From: Flavobacteriaceae bacterium R38
Lineage (GTDB): Bacteria > Bacteroidota > Bacteroidia > Flavobacteriales > Flavobacteriaceae
Reading direction: 5' to 3'
Length of the DNA stretch: 64,000 nt
NCBI GenBank assembly: GCA_009901575.1
Contig: WXYP01000002.1
Span: 186,001 to 250,000, forward strand
The position numbers and the translations under genes were made by a program. The notes beneath the pieces were generated by a model that worked only from the letters and a program-made list of their open reading frames with translations, was not told the DNA's origin and did not search any database. Shown one piece after another: positions 1-10,045 of this stretch. Position 1 is the stretch's first letter, and every line of letters begins with the position of its first letter.

Positions 1-70
1 ATAAAATAACACTTAAGAACGATAAATTACATAAATAAAGTTAAGAAAAACAAAAAAAGATAATGATTTT

Positions 71-457
71 CTATGGCTTATTATTTATCTCACGCTCTAA
101 AGTTTGCTTAATCCATGTTCGGGCATCTTCTATATTGTCAAAATATTCAAAAGGTCTATTATAAAATAGTTTCTCCACCTCAATACTTAACTTTTGCATC
201 GGATTTGACATGACGACTGCTATTGCAATCAGGTTTTCTAATTCAGAAGTTTCTTTGTAAACAATTGGATCTACAGAATACGAATTAATCCTGTTGGATA
301 TAAAACCGAAAAATTGATCTTTGTATTCTTTTTTTAAGGTATTGAGAAGAAATTTATTGTTGTCAGTTTTTAATTCAATACCTTCATCCATAACGCCTAT
401 AGCAAAATTTTCACACAGCTTTATGGAAGCAAAATCTAATCTAATATTTTTATTCAT
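71..457 (-). CDS. Small SpoIIAA/STAS-like protein
   Basis: A 128-residue soluble protein with no signal peptide or membrane segment. The run RINSYSVDPIVYKETSELENL in mid-protein, followed by a hydrophobic strand and EVEKLFYNRPFE, resembles the small SpoIIAA/STAS-like proteins common in flavobacteria, where the fold is an alternating alpha/beta domain. The role of these proteins is not established; a regulatory or partner-binding role is inference. It lies downstream of clpC on the same strand, but a strong terminator separates the two, so it is probably transcribed alone. Family assignment is from remembered sequence patterns only. Confidence 0.6.
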   Translation of the reverse strand: MNKNIRLDFASIKLCENFAIGVMDEGIELKTDNNKFLLNTLKKEYKDQFFGFISNRINSYSVDPIVYKETSELENLIAIAVVMSNPMQKLSIEVEKLFYNRPFEYFDNIEDARTWIKQTLEREINNKP

Positions 458-588
458 TGTAGGGGGAATTACAAAACGAAAATAGCATTTATTTTTAAAT
501 GCAAAAATTTAATTTTTAATTGCTTGTGTAACAGGTGTTTTGAAATTAAAATAAAGGGATTGATTTTTATTTAATCTGGATATAAATA

Positions 589-625
589 AAAAAGCATCTT
601 TTTACAATATAAAAAGATGCTTTTT
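589..625 (-). terminator. Rho-independent terminator of clpC
   Basis: A perfect 15-bp stem (589-603 with 611-625) has a 7-nt loop. On the - strand it is followed by a T-rich tract, 27 bases after the clpC stop codon. Confidence 0.85.
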
Positions 626-651
626 GTTAAGTCTTAAATTTAATATTCAGA

Positions 652-3204
652 CTATGATTCAGCAGATTTTTCAGCTTTTTTAATATCGATGGTTAACTCA
701 TCATTTTCTTTATCTAAATCCATAAAAATTTGATCTCCTTCAGCTAGTTTAGAAGTAATGATTTCTTCGGCCAAAGCATCTTCAATATATTTTTGGATAG
801 CTCTTTTTAGAGGCCTTGCTCCATATTGTTTATCAAACCCTTTATTGGCAATATAATCTTTTGCATCCTCACTTAACGATAAATCATAACCAAGTTCTCT
901 TATTCTTAAAAATAATTTATCCAATTCGATATCAATTATTTTGTGAATATCCTCTCTTTCGAGTGCGTTAAACACGACAACATCGTCTATCCTGTTTAAA
1001 AATTCCGGAGCAAAAGCTTTCTTTAAAGCGCTTTCGATTACACTCTTTTGATGACTATCAGCTTGTGCCTTTTTGGCGGCAGTTCCAAAACCAACTCCTT
1101 GTCCAAAATCTTTTAATTGTCGGGCTCCGATATTGGAAGTCATGATAATAATGGTATTTCTAAAATCAATTTTTCTACCTAAACTATCTGTTAAATAACC
1201 GTCATCTAAAACCTGTAAGAGCATGTTGAATACATCCGGGTGCGCTTTTTCAACTTCGTCCAATAGAACTACGGCATATGGCTTTCTACGAACTTTTTCT
1301 GTGAGTTGTCCGCCTTCTTCATAACCAACATATCCCGGAGGTGCACCGATTAGCCTGGAAATGGCAAACTTTTCCATATACTCACTCATATCTATTCTGA
1401 TAAGTGCTTCTTCCGAGTCGAAAAGCTCCGTTGCCAGAACTTTCGCCAATTGTGTTTTACCAACTCCGGTTTGCCCTAAAAATATAAAGGAACCAATTGG
1501 TTTATTAGGATCTTTTAAACCGGCTCTATTTCGTTGTATGGCCTTAGAAACTTTACTGACAGCTTCATCCTGACCTATTACTTTCCCTTTAACTAATTGA
1601 GGAAGTTCTGCTAACTTATTACTTTCTGTTTGTGCAATTCTGTTTACCGGGATACCGCTCATCATTGAAACTACATCAGCAACATTCTCATCGGAAACTG
1701 TTTCTCTTTGTTGTTTACTTTCTTCTTCCCATTTTTCTTGCGCATTAGAAAGGTCTTTCTCCAATCTTTTCTCATCATCTCTAAGCTTTGCAGCTTCTTC
1801 ATATTTCTGCTTTTTGACTACAGAGTTTTTCAACTCACGAACCTCTTCTAATTGCTTTTCCAATTCAAGAATTTGTTTAGGAACGTGCATGTTAGTGATA
1901 TGAACTCTGGAACCAGCTTCATCTAATGCATCAATTGCCTTATCCGGTAAGAATCTGTCTGTCATGTACCTGTTGGTAAGCTTTACACAGGCTTCAATAG
2001 CTTCATCTGTATAAGTAACATTATGATGATCTTCATACTTCCCTTTGATATTGTGTAAAATCTCTAAAGTCTCCTGTACAGAGGTTGGCTCAACAATAAC
2101 TTTTTGGAAACGTCTTTCTAAAGCTCCATCCTTTTCAATGTACTGTCTGTATTCATCTAAGGTAGTTGCTCCTATACATTGAATTTCACCCCTGGCTAAT
2201 GCCGGTTTGAACATATTTGAAGCATCTAAACTACCGGTAGCACCTCCAGCACCCACAATGGTATGAATTTCATCAATAAATAAAATGATATCATCATTCT
2301 TTTCAAGCTCATTCATTACCGCTTTCATTCGCTCTTCAAATTGTCCACGGTATTTGGTACCTGCAACAAGGCTGGCAAGATCAAGTGTAACTACACGTTT
2401 ATTGTAAAGGATTCTAGATACTTTCTTTTTAATAATTCGAAGTGCCAAACCTTCTGCAATAGCTGACTTACCAACTCCCGGTTCACCTATTAATAAAGGA
2501 TTGTTCTTTTTTCTTCTACTCAATATCTGAGAAACTCTTTCGATTTCTTTTCCACGACCAACTACAGGATCTAATTTATTCTCTTCTGCAAGCAATGTGA
2601 GATCTCTCCCAAAATTATCTAAAACCGGAGTTTTAGATTTTTTACTTGATTTTCCTGCATTGCCAGGATTATTAAAAGGATTCTCCCTGGATTCTTCAGA
2701 ACCACCCTGATCATCAGAGTATGACTCTGCAGATGGAGAATCTATGTAGTCATCATCGCTTGTAATCATATATTTAAATTGATCTTTAACGTTGTCGTAA
2801 TCTACTTTCAGCTTATTTAAAAGCTTTGTAGTAGGGTCATTTTCATTTCTTAAAATGCACAACAGAAGGTGTGCGGTATTTATAGAAGAGCTTTGAAAAA
2901 GCTTAGCTTCTAAAAAAGTTGTTTTAAGTGCACGTTCGGCCTGCCTGGTTAGATGTAAATTTTTCTTATCGTTTGTAGAAATACCAATACTAGGATTAGC
3001 AGGGCTTAAAATCTCTACTTTACGTCTAAGATGATCTAAATCTATTTCTAAGGCATTTAATATATTGATAGCTTTACCACTCCCATCTCGGAGCAATCCA
3101 AGCATAAGATGTTCTGTACCAATAAAATCATGACCAAGACGCAAAGCTTCTTCTTTGCTGTATGCAATAACATCTTTTACTCTTGGCGAAAAATTATCAT
3201 CCAT
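652..3204 (-). CDS. clpC: ATP-dependent Clp protease ATP-binding subunit ClpC
   Basis: An 850-residue HSP100 unfoldase that feeds substrates to ClpP in the cytoplasm. Visible in order: double Clp-N repeat (MDDNFSPRVKDVIAYS onward), first AAA+ module with Walker A GEPGVGKS near residue 240, a central UVR-type coiled coil (about 445-478, KYEEAAKLRDDEKRLE), and second AAA+ module with Walker A GQTGVGKT near 575 and the arginine-rich C-terminal ClpB small domain. The start chosen is the ATG at 3204, not the longer frame to 3258, because the Clp-N domain begins there and AAAGGAG lies 6 bases upstream. Length is normal for ClpC. A terminator follows directly, so the gene is probably monocistronic. 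Confidence 0.95.
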   Translation of the reverse strand: MDDNFSPRVKDVIAYSKEEALRLGHDFIGTEHLMLGLLRDGSGKAINILNALEIDLDHLRRKVEILSPANPSIGISTNDKKNLHLTRQAERALKTTFLEAKLFQSSSINTAHLLLCILRNENDPTTKLLNKLKVDYDNVKDQFKYMITSDDDYIDSPSAESYSDDQGGSEESRENPFNNPGNAGKSSKKSKTPVLDNFGRDLTLLAEENKLDPVVGRGKEIERVSQILSRRKKNNPLLIGEPGVGKSAIAEGLALRIIKKKVSRILYNKRVVTLDLASLVAGTKYRGQFEERMKAVMNELEKNDDIILFIDEIHTIVGAGGATGSLDASNMFKPALARGEIQCIGATTLDEYRQYIEKDGALERRFQKVIVEPTSVQETLEILHNIKGKYEDHHNVTYTDEAIEACVKLTNRYMTDRFLPDKAIDALDEAGSRVHITNMHVPKQILELEKQLEEVRELKNSVVKKQKYEEAAKLRDDEKRLEKDLSNAQEKWEEESKQQRETVSDENVADVVSMMSGIPVNRIAQTESNKLAELPQLVKGKVIGQDEAVSKVSKAIQRNRAGLKDPNKPIGSFIFLGQTGVGKTQLAKVLATELFDSEEALIRIDMSEYMEKFAISRLIGAPPGYVGYEEGGQLTEKVRRKPYAVVLLDEVEKAHPDVFNMLLQVLDDGYLTDSLGRKIDFRNTIIIMTSNIGARQLKDFGQGVGFGTAAKKAQADSHQKSVIESALKKAFAPEFLNRIDDVVVFNALEREDIHKIIDIELDKLFLRIRELGYDLSLSEDAKDYIANKGFDKQYGARPLKRAIQKYIEDALAEEIITSKLAEGDQIFMDLDKENDELTIDIKKAEKSAES

Positions 3205-3370
3205 ATTTAACTCCTTTTCATCATTTAAAAATAGTAAAAACAACTTTAAATTAGTCAAAAACTATACCCAAATATAAAGGTCATGTGCTAATAGACGAAA
3301 AAAAACCACAAAAACAAAAACTATGATCCTAAAATTATTAACGAAGGGGTATCTTTTTTTTGTTAATAAA

Positions 3371-3402
3371 AAAATGCTTTAAACATTAGTTCAAAGCATT
3401 TT
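3371..3402 (-). terminator. Terminator of the DoxX gene
   Basis: A 14-bp inverted repeat with one mismatch (3371-3384 with 3389-3402) lies 23 bases after the DoxX stop on the - strand and is followed by T-rich sequence. Confidence 0.7.
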
Positions 3403-3424
3403 AAATAACTTACAAAATTTAATA

Positions 3425-3808
3425 TTATTTTGCAGACCTGCTATTTAAGCACAAGCCTAGTAAAGTAAGGAATAATGTTAAGTGTATCATGATATTCATC
3501 CATACCCCTGAAGGAATGTGAACCATGACTAAAGCAATGAGCATAATAAATGCTAAAATAAGATAAGCCTCAAATAATTTTTTGTTGATGATTAGTGCTA
3601 TCCCTGCCACTAATTCCAGGACTGCTAAAATGGCGCCTAAAACATAAGTCCCTGTTTCACCTAAAAAACCTAGTCCGCTTGAACTTAGAAAAGCAGCCAT
3701 ATTATCTAAGCCTACTCCTCCTAGAAATCCTTCAAAGAATTTTTCTAAACCTCCCCAAATAAAAAGGAGGCCGAATCCTGCTCTGATAAGAAAGTTTCCG
3801 TTTTTCAT
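3425..3808 (-). CDS. DoxX-family membrane protein
   Basis: A 127-residue protein with four predicted hydrophobic helices and the N-terminal pattern RAGFGLLFIWGGLEKFF, typical of the DoxX family (the FxxxGxxKF-type start of helix 1). DoxX-like proteins are small inner-membrane proteins linked in other bacteria to thiol or quinone-dependent redox metabolism. The substrate here is unknown. It has its own terminator and about 270 bases to the divergent gyrA gene, so it probably has its own promoter in that gap. Confidence 0.8.
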   Translation of the reverse strand: MKNGNFLIRAGFGLLFIWGGLEKFFEGFLGGVGLDNMAAFLSSSGLGFLGETGTYVLGAILAVLELVAGIALIINKKLFEAYLILAFIMLIALVMVHIPSGVWMNIMIHLTLFLTLLGLCLNSRSAK

Positions 3809-3999
3809 AATTAAAATTTTAGTTAATGATTATTTGATTTATAGTTGTTTAATAATTATAAAATTATGATTATTAATGTTATATCTTTATTTTTTTTGAT
3901 TTTTTTATTAGAATAATATTATTTATAAATCTTTTTATTGAGAATATGTGAAGTTTTAAATGTGAATTTTCTTGTTGATAAAATCCTTAAAAAAGGAAG

Positions 4000-4029
4000 T
4001 TGAAATCACTTTTAAGCGTCAATAATTTG
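4000..4029 (+). promoter_or_regulatory. Possible gyrA promoter
   Basis: TTG at 4000-4002, then 20 bases, then TAATTTG at 4023-4029, close to the Bacteroidota TTG/TAnnTTTG pattern but one base short in the -7 box. It lies about 50 bases upstream of the gyrA ATG. Confidence 0.4.
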
Positions 4030-4077
4030 TGTATATTGGCTCGACTTGTAAACAACCCAAATAATAAAATTTTTAAT

Positions 4078-6573
4078 ATGGCAGATGGAGAAAAACTGAT
4101 ACCTATCAACATTGAAGATGAGATGAAATCGGCTTACATTGATTATTCAATGTCGGTCATTGTGTCACGTGCATTACCAGATGTAAGAGACGGTTTAAAA
4201 CCGGTGCACAGGCGTGTGTTGTACGGAATGTATGAATTAGGTGTATTAAGTAACAGGGCTCATAAAAAATCAGCTAGAATTGTTGGTGAGGTTTTGGGAA
4301 AATACCATCCTCACGGAGATACTTCTGTATATGACACTATGGTTCGTATGGCTCAGGAATGGAGCTTGCGTTATATGCTTGTTGACGGGCAAGGTAACTT
4401 TGGATCTATAGATGGAGATAGCCCTGCTGCTATGCGTTATACAGAAGCCAGAATGCGCAAAATTTCTGAAGACCTTCTTGCAGATATAGATAAAGATACT
4501 GTTGATCATCAACTTAACTTTGACGATACTCTTAAAGAACCTACGGTATTACCTACTCGTGTTCCAAATTTATTGGTAAACGGAGCGTCAGGTATTGCTG
4601 TCGGGATGGCAACCAATATGCCACCACATAACTTGTCTGAAGTTGTAGATGGAACCATTGCTTATATTGAAAACAACGAAATCGAATTAGATGAACTGAT
4701 ACAATATATTAAAGCTCCAGATTTTCCAACAGGAGGAACAATATATGGATACGATGGAGTTAGAGAAGCTTTTAAAACGGGAAGAGGTAGAGTAGTTATC
4801 CGGGCAAAAGCTGAAATAGAAGAAGTTCAGGGAAGAGAATCTATTGTGGTGACCGAAATTCCATATCAGGTTAATAAGGCAGATATGATTAAAAAAACTG
4901 CCGATTTAATTAATGATAAGAAGATAGATGGTATTTCAACAATCAGAGATGAATCTGACAGAAACGGGATGCGAATCGTTTATGTTCTTAAAAGAGATGC
5001 AATTCCTAATATTGTATTGAACACCTTATATAAATATACAGCGCTACAATCTTCTTTTAGTGTTAATAATATTGCTTTAGTTAATGGGAAGCCACAATTA
5101 TTAAACTTAAAAGATATGATTCACTATTTTGTGGAGCATAGACATGAAGTTGTAGTAAGGCGTACTGAATACGAATTGCGAAAAGCAGAAGAACGCGCAC
5201 ACATTCTTGAAGGACTCATCATCGCTTCAGATAATATTGATGAGGTGATAGCATTAATAAGAGCGTCGAGTAATGCAGACGAAGCCAGAGAAAAATTAGT
5301 AGCTCGCTTTTCTTTAAGCGAAATACAGGCGAAGGCTATAGTCGAAATGCGTTTAAGGCAGCTGACCGGTCTGGAACAAGATAAGCTTAGATCTGAATAT
5401 GAAGAGATCATGAAATTCATTGAAGATTGCAGAGATATCTTGGCGAATAAAGACCGAAGAATGCAGATCATCAAAGAAGAATTAGAAATTATCAAAGATA
5501 AATATGGTGATGAAAGAAGATCTCTTATTGAATATGCAGGAGGAGATCTTAGTATAGAAGATATGATTCCGGATGAAAAAGTGGTAATTACTATTTCTCA
5601 TGCCGGATATATTAAAAGAACATCACTATCCGAATACAAAACCCAAAATAGAGGAGGAGTAGGTCAAAAAGGTTCGGCTACACGTAATGAAGATTTCCTG
5701 GAACATCTTTTTGTAGGAACCAACCACCAGTATATGTTGTTCTTTACCCAGAAAGGGAAATGTTTCTGGATGCGTGTATATGAAATACCGGAAGGAAGCA
5801 AAACTTCTAAAGGTAGAGCAATTCAAAACCTTATCAATATTGAATCCGATGATAAAGTAAAAGCATTTATTTGTACACAAGACCTAAAAGATGAAGAATA
5901 TATAAATAATCATTATGTGATTATGGCTACTAAAAAAGGAGTCGTAAAGAAAACTTCTTTAGAACAATATTCAAGACCTCGTCAAAATGGTATTAATGCT
6001 ATTACAATTAGAGAAGATGATGAACTATTGGAAGCTAAGTTAACCAGTGGTAACAGCCAGGTTATTTTAGCTGTAAAATCAGGGAAAGCAATTCGTTTTG
6101 AAGAAGAGAAAACTAGACCAATGGGAAGAAATGCATCTGGAGTGAGAGGAATTACACTGGCAGATGATAATGACGAAGTAGTAGGAATGATTTCTGTAAA
6201 TGATTTAGAAAACGATGTCCTTGTGGTTTCAGAAAATGGTTATGGTAAACGATCGAGTTTAGAAGATTACAGAATTACTAATAGAGGAGGAAAAGGAGTA
6301 AAAACAATTTCTGTTACAGACAAAACAGGAGGCTTAGTTGCTATAAAAGATGTTTCTGATAAAGATGACCTTATGATTATCAACAAATCTGGAATAGCAA
6401 TAAGGCTTGCAGTTGAAAATCTTCGTGTCATGGGAAGAGCAACCCAAGGAGTAAAGCTAATTAATATTAAAGGAAAAGATTCTATCGCAGCTGTAGCAAA
6501 AGTAATGCATCAGGAAGAAGAGCAGCAGGAGAATCCGGAAGAAAATGAAAATAATGGCACAACAATTGATTAA
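4078..6573 (+). CDS. gyrA: DNA gyrase subunit A
   Basis: An 831-residue type II topoisomerase subunit that cuts and rejoins DNA, acting with GyrB in the cytoplasm. The N-terminal winged-helix/tower domain contains [17 protein letters not shown] and the catalytic tyrosine in [10 protein letters not shown] (Tyr121). The GyrA box appears as [10 protein letters not shown] at the start of the C-terminal beta-pinwheel, followed by repeated blade motifs and an acidic tail. The start at 4078 ([13 protein letters not shown]) fits the family; the frame continues upstream to 4000, but that part overlaps a plausible promoter. The quinolone-region residue matching E. coli Ser83 is Thr82, known as a natural state in Flavobacterium, and the Asp87 equivalent is intact. 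A TPR gene follows after 46 bases. Confidence 0.97.
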   Translation: MADGEKLIPINIEDEMKSAYIDYSMSVIVSRALPDVRDGLKPVHRRVLYGMYELGVLSNRAHKKSARIVGEVLGKYHPHGDTSVYDTMVRMAQEWSLRYMLVDGQGNFGSIDGDSPAAMRYTEARMRKISEDLLADIDKDTVDHQLNFDDTLKEPTVLPTRVPNLLVNGASGIAVGMATNMPPHNLSEVVDGTIAYIENNEIELDELIQYIKAPDFPTGGTIYGYDGVREAFKTGRGRVVIRAKAEIEEVQGRESIVVTEIPYQVNKADMIKKTADLINDKKIDGISTIRDESDRNGMRIVYVLKRDAIPNIVLNTLYKYTALQSSFSVNNIALVNGKPQLLNLKDMIHYFVEHRHEVVVRRTEYELRKAEERAHILEGLIIASDNIDEVIALIRASSNADEAREKLVARFSLSEIQAKAIVEMRLRQLTGLEQDKLRSEYEEIMKFIEDCRDILANKDRRMQIIKEELEIIKDKYGDERRSLIEYAGGDLSIEDMIPDEKVVITISHAGYIKRTSLSEYKTQNRGGVGQKGSATRNEDFLEHLFVGTNHQYMLFFTQKGKCFWMRVYEIPEGSKTSKGRAIQNLINIESDDKVKAFICTQDLKDEEYINNHYVIMATKKGVVKKTSLEQYSRPRQNGINAITIREDDELLEAKLTSGNSQVILAVKSGKAIRFEEEKTRPMGRNASGVRGITLADDNDEVVGMISVNDLENDVLVVSENGYGKRSSLEDYRITNRGGKGVKTISVTDKTGGLVAIKDVSDKDDLMIINKSGIAIRLAVENLRVMGRATQGVKLINIKGKDSIAAVAKVMHQEEEQQENPEENENNGTTID

Positions 6574-6596
6574 AAAGTCCTAAAGTAGTATTTTTG
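6566..6596 (+). promoter_or_regulatory. Promoter of the TPR gene
   Basis: TTG at 6566-6568, a 20-base spacer and TATTTTTG at 6589-6596 match the Bacteroidota consensus fully. It overlaps the gyrA stop codon and lies 24 bases upstream of the TPR start, so the TPR gene need not depend on gyrA readthrough. Confidence 0.6.
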
Positions 6597-6619
6597 TTCA
6601 AAATATAACGATTAACAAA

Positions 6620-7891
6620 ATGAGAAAAGAAATTTTAATTTTTTCTGCACTGATTATAACTTCTATAACTTTTGCTCAGAAGAGTGAAATTAAGATTGCA
6701 GAAAAAGCCTTAAAAGGAGGTAAGACGGCAGAAGCGAAAACTGCATTAGAATCTGCAGAACCTTTAATCGCAAATGCAGATAATAAGACAAAGGCTAAGT
6801 ATTATTTTATTAAAGGAAAAGTGCACCATGCCATAGCAAAAAAAGGATCTGATGATTCTTATGGTATTGCAGCCGATGCTTTTAATGAGGTAGTTAATAC
6901 TGAGAAAAATGGTAGAAAAACGTATACCGCAGAAGCGAGTCAATTTACTAATGATATCATAGCAGAGCTGGTTAATGGAGCTGTAGCTGCCAATCAAAGT
7001 GAAAATTATTCATTAGCATCGAAAAAGTTATACAAAGCGTATGAATTAAATAATGCAAATCAAGATTACTTATATTTTGCAGCAAGTAGTGCTATAAGTG
7101 GTAAAAATTATGATGATGCATTAAAGTATTATGGAGAACTTAAAGAATTAGGTTATACAGGAATCAGAACTGAGTTTTATGCTACCAATGTAGATACTAA
7201 TGAAGAGGAGAGAATGGCTAGTAAACAACAACGTGATTTATTAGTAAGAGCTAAGACTCATAAAAATCCAGTAGATAAACAAACAGAATCTCGTTTACCA
7301 GAGATTGTAAAAAATATAGCTCTTATTTATACTCAGCAAGGAGATAAAGATAAAGCACTAGAAGCTATAAAGGAAGCAAGATCTTCTAATCCGGATGATA
7401 TTAATTTATTATTAACGGAAGCTAATCTTTATATTCAATTAGAGCAGAAAGATAAATTTGCTAATTTGATGAAAGAAGCTATCGAGAAAGATCCGGACAA
7501 TCCAACACTTTACTTTAACTTAGGAGTAATTAATGCAGAACAAGGAAATTTTGAAGAGGCTAAAGGATATTATGAAATTGCTGTTGAAAAAGACCCTAAC
7601 TATAAAGAGAGTTATTTAAACTTAGCTTCTTTAATTCTTTCTCAGGAAACTGAAATAGTTGATGAAATGAACGGATTAGGAACTTCTAAAAAAGATAATG
7701 CTCGTTATGATGTATTGAAAGCAAAAAGAGAAGGATTATATCAATCTTCTATTCCATATCTTCAAAAAATCCTTGCTATAGATGCTAATTATATTGATGC
7801 GTTAAAAACATTAATGAATATCTATGGAACTTTAGGAGAAAATGAGAAGTTTAAAGAAATAAAAGACAGACTAGCTGCAATTGAGCAATAG
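6620..7891 (+). CDS. Exported tetratricopeptide-repeat protein
   Basis: A 423-residue protein with a cleavable signal peptide (ILIFSALIITSITFAQ). Several TPR units are visible, for example GDKDKALEAIKEARSSNPDD and GNFEEAKGYYEIAVEKDPNY, which give an alpha-helical scaffold in the periplasm. TPR proteins usually hold partner proteins together; no partner is indicated here. The position directly after gyrA is common in flavobacterial genomes as far as I recall. It is transcribed toward the NlpC/P60 gene, and a shared terminator lies between them. Confidence 0.85.
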   Translation: MRKEILIFSALIITSITFAQKSEIKIAEKALKGGKTAEAKTALESAEPLIANADNKTKAKYYFIKGKVHHAIAKKGSDDSYGIAADAFNEVVNTEKNGRKTYTAEASQFTNDIIAELVNGAVAANQSENYSLASKKLYKAYELNNANQDYLYFAASSAISGKNYDDALKYYGELKELGYTGIRTEFYATNVDTNEEERMASKQQRDLLVRAKTHKNPVDKQTESRLPEIVKNIALIYTQQGDKDKALEAIKEARSSNPDDINLLLTEANLYIQLEQKDKFANLMKEAIEKDPDNPTLYFNLGVINAEQGNFEEAKGYYEIAVEKDPNYKESYLNLASLILSQETEIVDEMNGLGTSKKDNARYDVLKAKREGLYQSSIPYLQKILAIDANYIDALKTLMNIYGTLGENEKFKEIKDRLAAIEQ

Positions 7892-7912
7892 TTTAATCTC
7901 AACATACAGAAT

Positions 7913-7944
7913 AAAAAAGCCTCATTTAAGAATGAGGCTTTTTT
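7913..7944. terminator. Bidirectional terminator
   Basis: A perfect 14-bp stem (7913-7926 with 7931-7944) with a TAAG loop, flanked by A and T runs. It serves the convergent TPR (+) and NlpC/P60 (-) genes. Confidence 0.88.
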
Positions 7945-7963
7945 ATTGCTTTTATTTTTTAGT

Positions 7964-8716
7964 TTAAGGTATTAAACTTTTGATTACTCTTAATTTATGA
8001 GAATATGTTTTTGTATCGGTATTAAAGATGCCTGAATGATCAATTCTATCTATTCTTACTTTACCGTGTGAATGAATGATATAGTTATCCTCCATAATAA
8101 TTCCAACATGAATTATGGCCCCTTCATCATTATCAAAAAAGGCTAAATCTCCTGGTTTACTTTCTTCTATAAAACTTAAAGCTTCTCCCTGAGTTGCTTG
8201 CTGAGAAGCATCTCTGAGTAATGAGTATCCATTAAGTTTATAAACCATTTGAGTAAATCCCGAACAATCAATACCTAACGGAGTTTTACCTCCCCATAAA
8301 TATGGACTGTTTAAATATAAAAATGCAGTTTCTATTAATTTTTCCCTGGATTTAATACCACTTATTTTTGTTCCGTCAAAGTGATGTTTTAAGAATGTTG
8401 CTTTGCCAACATTAGCTCCTAATGTGATTGGAATTAACTCGTTGTTTTCTCCTACCAGGTATTCTATAAGATCCCCTAAAAGTACAGGAGGGGTATCCTT
8501 AAAGGCAAGATAATCTTCTTTAGTGATTAAAAGAAATTGCTTGTTATCTATCCAGCCCTCGTAATTATCAAATGCAATACGGATTTTACTCCATTTTTTG
8601 CGTTGCTCTAATACTTTAAAATAATCACCATATAATACTTGTGAAACCATTTCAGAAGCATCAGAAGGATCTAATCTCAAAGGAACAATATTAAGGTTGC
8701 AAATGCCGTATTGCAT
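7964..8716 (-). CDS. C40 NlpC/P60 cysteine peptidase with SH3 domains
   Basis: A 250-residue protein with an N-terminal bacterial SH3-like region (DYFKVLEQRKKWSKIRIAFDNYEGWID) and a C-terminal NlpC/P60 domain. The catalytic cysteine is in LGIDCSGFTQ (near residue 151) and the histidine in AIIHVGIIM, followed by a further polar His in IIHSHG. There is no signal peptide, so it probably acts in the cytoplasm on murein peptides. That matches YkfC-like gamma-D-glutamyl-L-diamino acid endopeptidases used in peptidoglycan recycling; this assignment is inferred from architecture. It starts 24 bases after the thiolase stop and is probably co-transcribed with it. Confidence 0.85.
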   Translation of the reverse strand: MQYGICNLNIVPLRLDPSDASEMVSQVLYGDYFKVLEQRKKWSKIRIAFDNYEGWIDNKQFLLITKEDYLAFKDTPPVLLGDLIEYLVGENNELIPITLGANVGKATFLKHHFDGTKISGIKSREKLIETAFLYLNSPYLWGGKTPLGIDCSGFTQMVYKLNGYSLLRDASQQATQGEALSFIEESKPGDLAFFDNDEGAIIHVGIIMEDNYIIHSHGKVRIDRIDHSGIFNTDTKTYSHKLRVIKSLIP

Positions 8717-8740
8717 TAAATAGTCTAAATGATTTTCAGA

Positions 8741-9919
8741 TTAATTTTTCTCAATAACAATAGCAGAAGCTCCACCACCACCATTACAAATCCCAGCAGC
8801 TCCTATTTTTGCATTATTTTGTTCTAAAACATTAATCAAAGTAATTAAAATTCTAACTCCAGAGCATCCTAATGGGTGTCCTAAGGAAACAGCACCTCCA
8901 TTTACGTTTACTTTTTCATCAGATAAACCTAATAGCTTCATGTTTGCTAATCCAACAACAGAGAAAGCCTCATTAAGTTCAAAATAGTCAACATCATCTA
9001 TAGCTATACCAGCTTTATCTAATGCTTTTGGTAATGCTTTTGCCGGAGCAGTTGTAAACCATTTTGGTTCTTGCGCAGCATCTGCATAGCTAAGAATTGT
9101 TGCGATAGGATTCAATCCTAGTTCTTTTGCTTTATCTTCACTCATTAAAACCATAGCTCCGGCTCCGTCATTAATAGTAGAAGCATTTGCTGCAGTTACT
9201 GTCCCTTCTTTATTAAATGCAGGTCTCAGGTTTGGAATTTTTTCCAGTTTTACATTTTTATATTCTTCATCTTCAGAAATTACAATAGGTTCTCCACGGC
9301 GTTGAGGAACTTCAACAGGAACTACTTCATTATTAAATTTTCCTTCAGACCAAGCTTTAGCAGAACGTTCGTAAGATTGTATGGCATAAGCATCCTGATC
9401 TTCTCTTGAAAATTCATATTCAGTAGCACATAAATCGGCACAGTTCCCCATAGCATTTTGATCGTATGCGTCTACAAGTCCGTCTTTTTGCATTCCATCA
9501 ATAAATGAAGTAGGGCCAAATTTAGTACCCTTTCTAAGATGAACATAATGCGGGATAGAACTCATATTTTCCATACCTCCTGCTACAACGATATCTACAT
9601 CTCCTAATGCGATTGATTGCGCTGCCTGCATTACTGTTTTCATACCACTTGCACATACTTTGTTTACAGTAGTACAAGGAACCGATTGAGGAATTCCGGC
9701 ATAAATAGCGGCTTGTCTTGCAGGAGCCTGACCTTCTCCGGCTTGCACTACATTACCCATCAATACTTCATTAACCATAGATGGGTCTAAATTAATTTTC
9801 TCAAGAGCCCCTTTAATTGCGATTGCCCCTAATCTTGGAGCCGGGATACTGGATAGTGATCCCATAAAACTTCCTATTGGTGTCCTTGCGGCTGAAACTA
9901 TAACTACTTTCTTTGACAT
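8741..9919 (-). CDS. Acetyl-CoA C-acetyltransferase (thiolase II)
   Basis: A 392-residue thiolase that condenses two acetyl-CoA or cleaves acetoacetyl-CoA. Seen: the acylation cysteine in [10 protein letters not shown] near residue 89, the [12 protein letters not shown] loop, the active-site histidine in LGHPLGCSG and the second catalytic cysteine in [10 protein letters not shown]. Length is typical of the biosynthetic/degradative type II family. It is the first gene of a probable two-gene unit with the NlpC/P60 peptidase; no functional link between the two is obvious. No signal peptide. Confidence 0.93.
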   Translation of the reverse strand: MSKKVVIVSAARTPIGSFMGSLSSIPAPRLGAIAIKGALEKINLDPSMVNEVLMGNVVQAGEGQAPARQAAIYAGIPQSVPCTTVNKVCASGMKTVMQAAQSIALGDVDIVVAGGMENMSSIPHYVHLRKGTKFGPTSFIDGMQKDGLVDAYDQNAMGNCADLCATEYEFSREDQDAYAIQSYERSAKAWSEGKFNNEVVPVEVPQRRGEPIVISEDEEYKNVKLEKIPNLRPAFNKEGTVTAANASTINDGAGAMVLMSEDKAKELGLNPIATILSYADAAQEPKWFTTAPAKALPKALDKAGIAIDDVDYFELNEAFSVVGLANMKLLGLSDEKVNVNGGAVSLGHPLGCSGVRILITLINVLEQNNAKIGAAGICNGGGGASAIVIEKN

Positions 9920-10018
9920 GTGATTTTACTTTATTTTTTGCGAAATTAATTAATTTATAAGGATATTCATAAATCTTAGTCGGATAACTTGTATCGTAAC
10001 AACAAGCCGTTTTTTTAC

Positions 10019-10026
10019 TATTTTTG
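10019..10026 (+). promoter_or_regulatory. Possible -7 box of the 7TM-HD gene
   Basis: TATTTTTG fits the TAnnTTTG consensus 20 bases upstream of the ATG, but no TTG lies at the expected distance upstream. Confidence 0.35.
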
Positions 10027-10045
10027 ATTTCCAATAAAAAATTTA

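Noticed and set aside
4315-4335. Thr at the GyrA position equivalent to E. coli Ser83, a possible quinolone-resistance change.
   Set aside because: Thr at this position is reported as wild type in Flavobacterium, and the Asp87 equivalent is intact, so no resistance is inferred.
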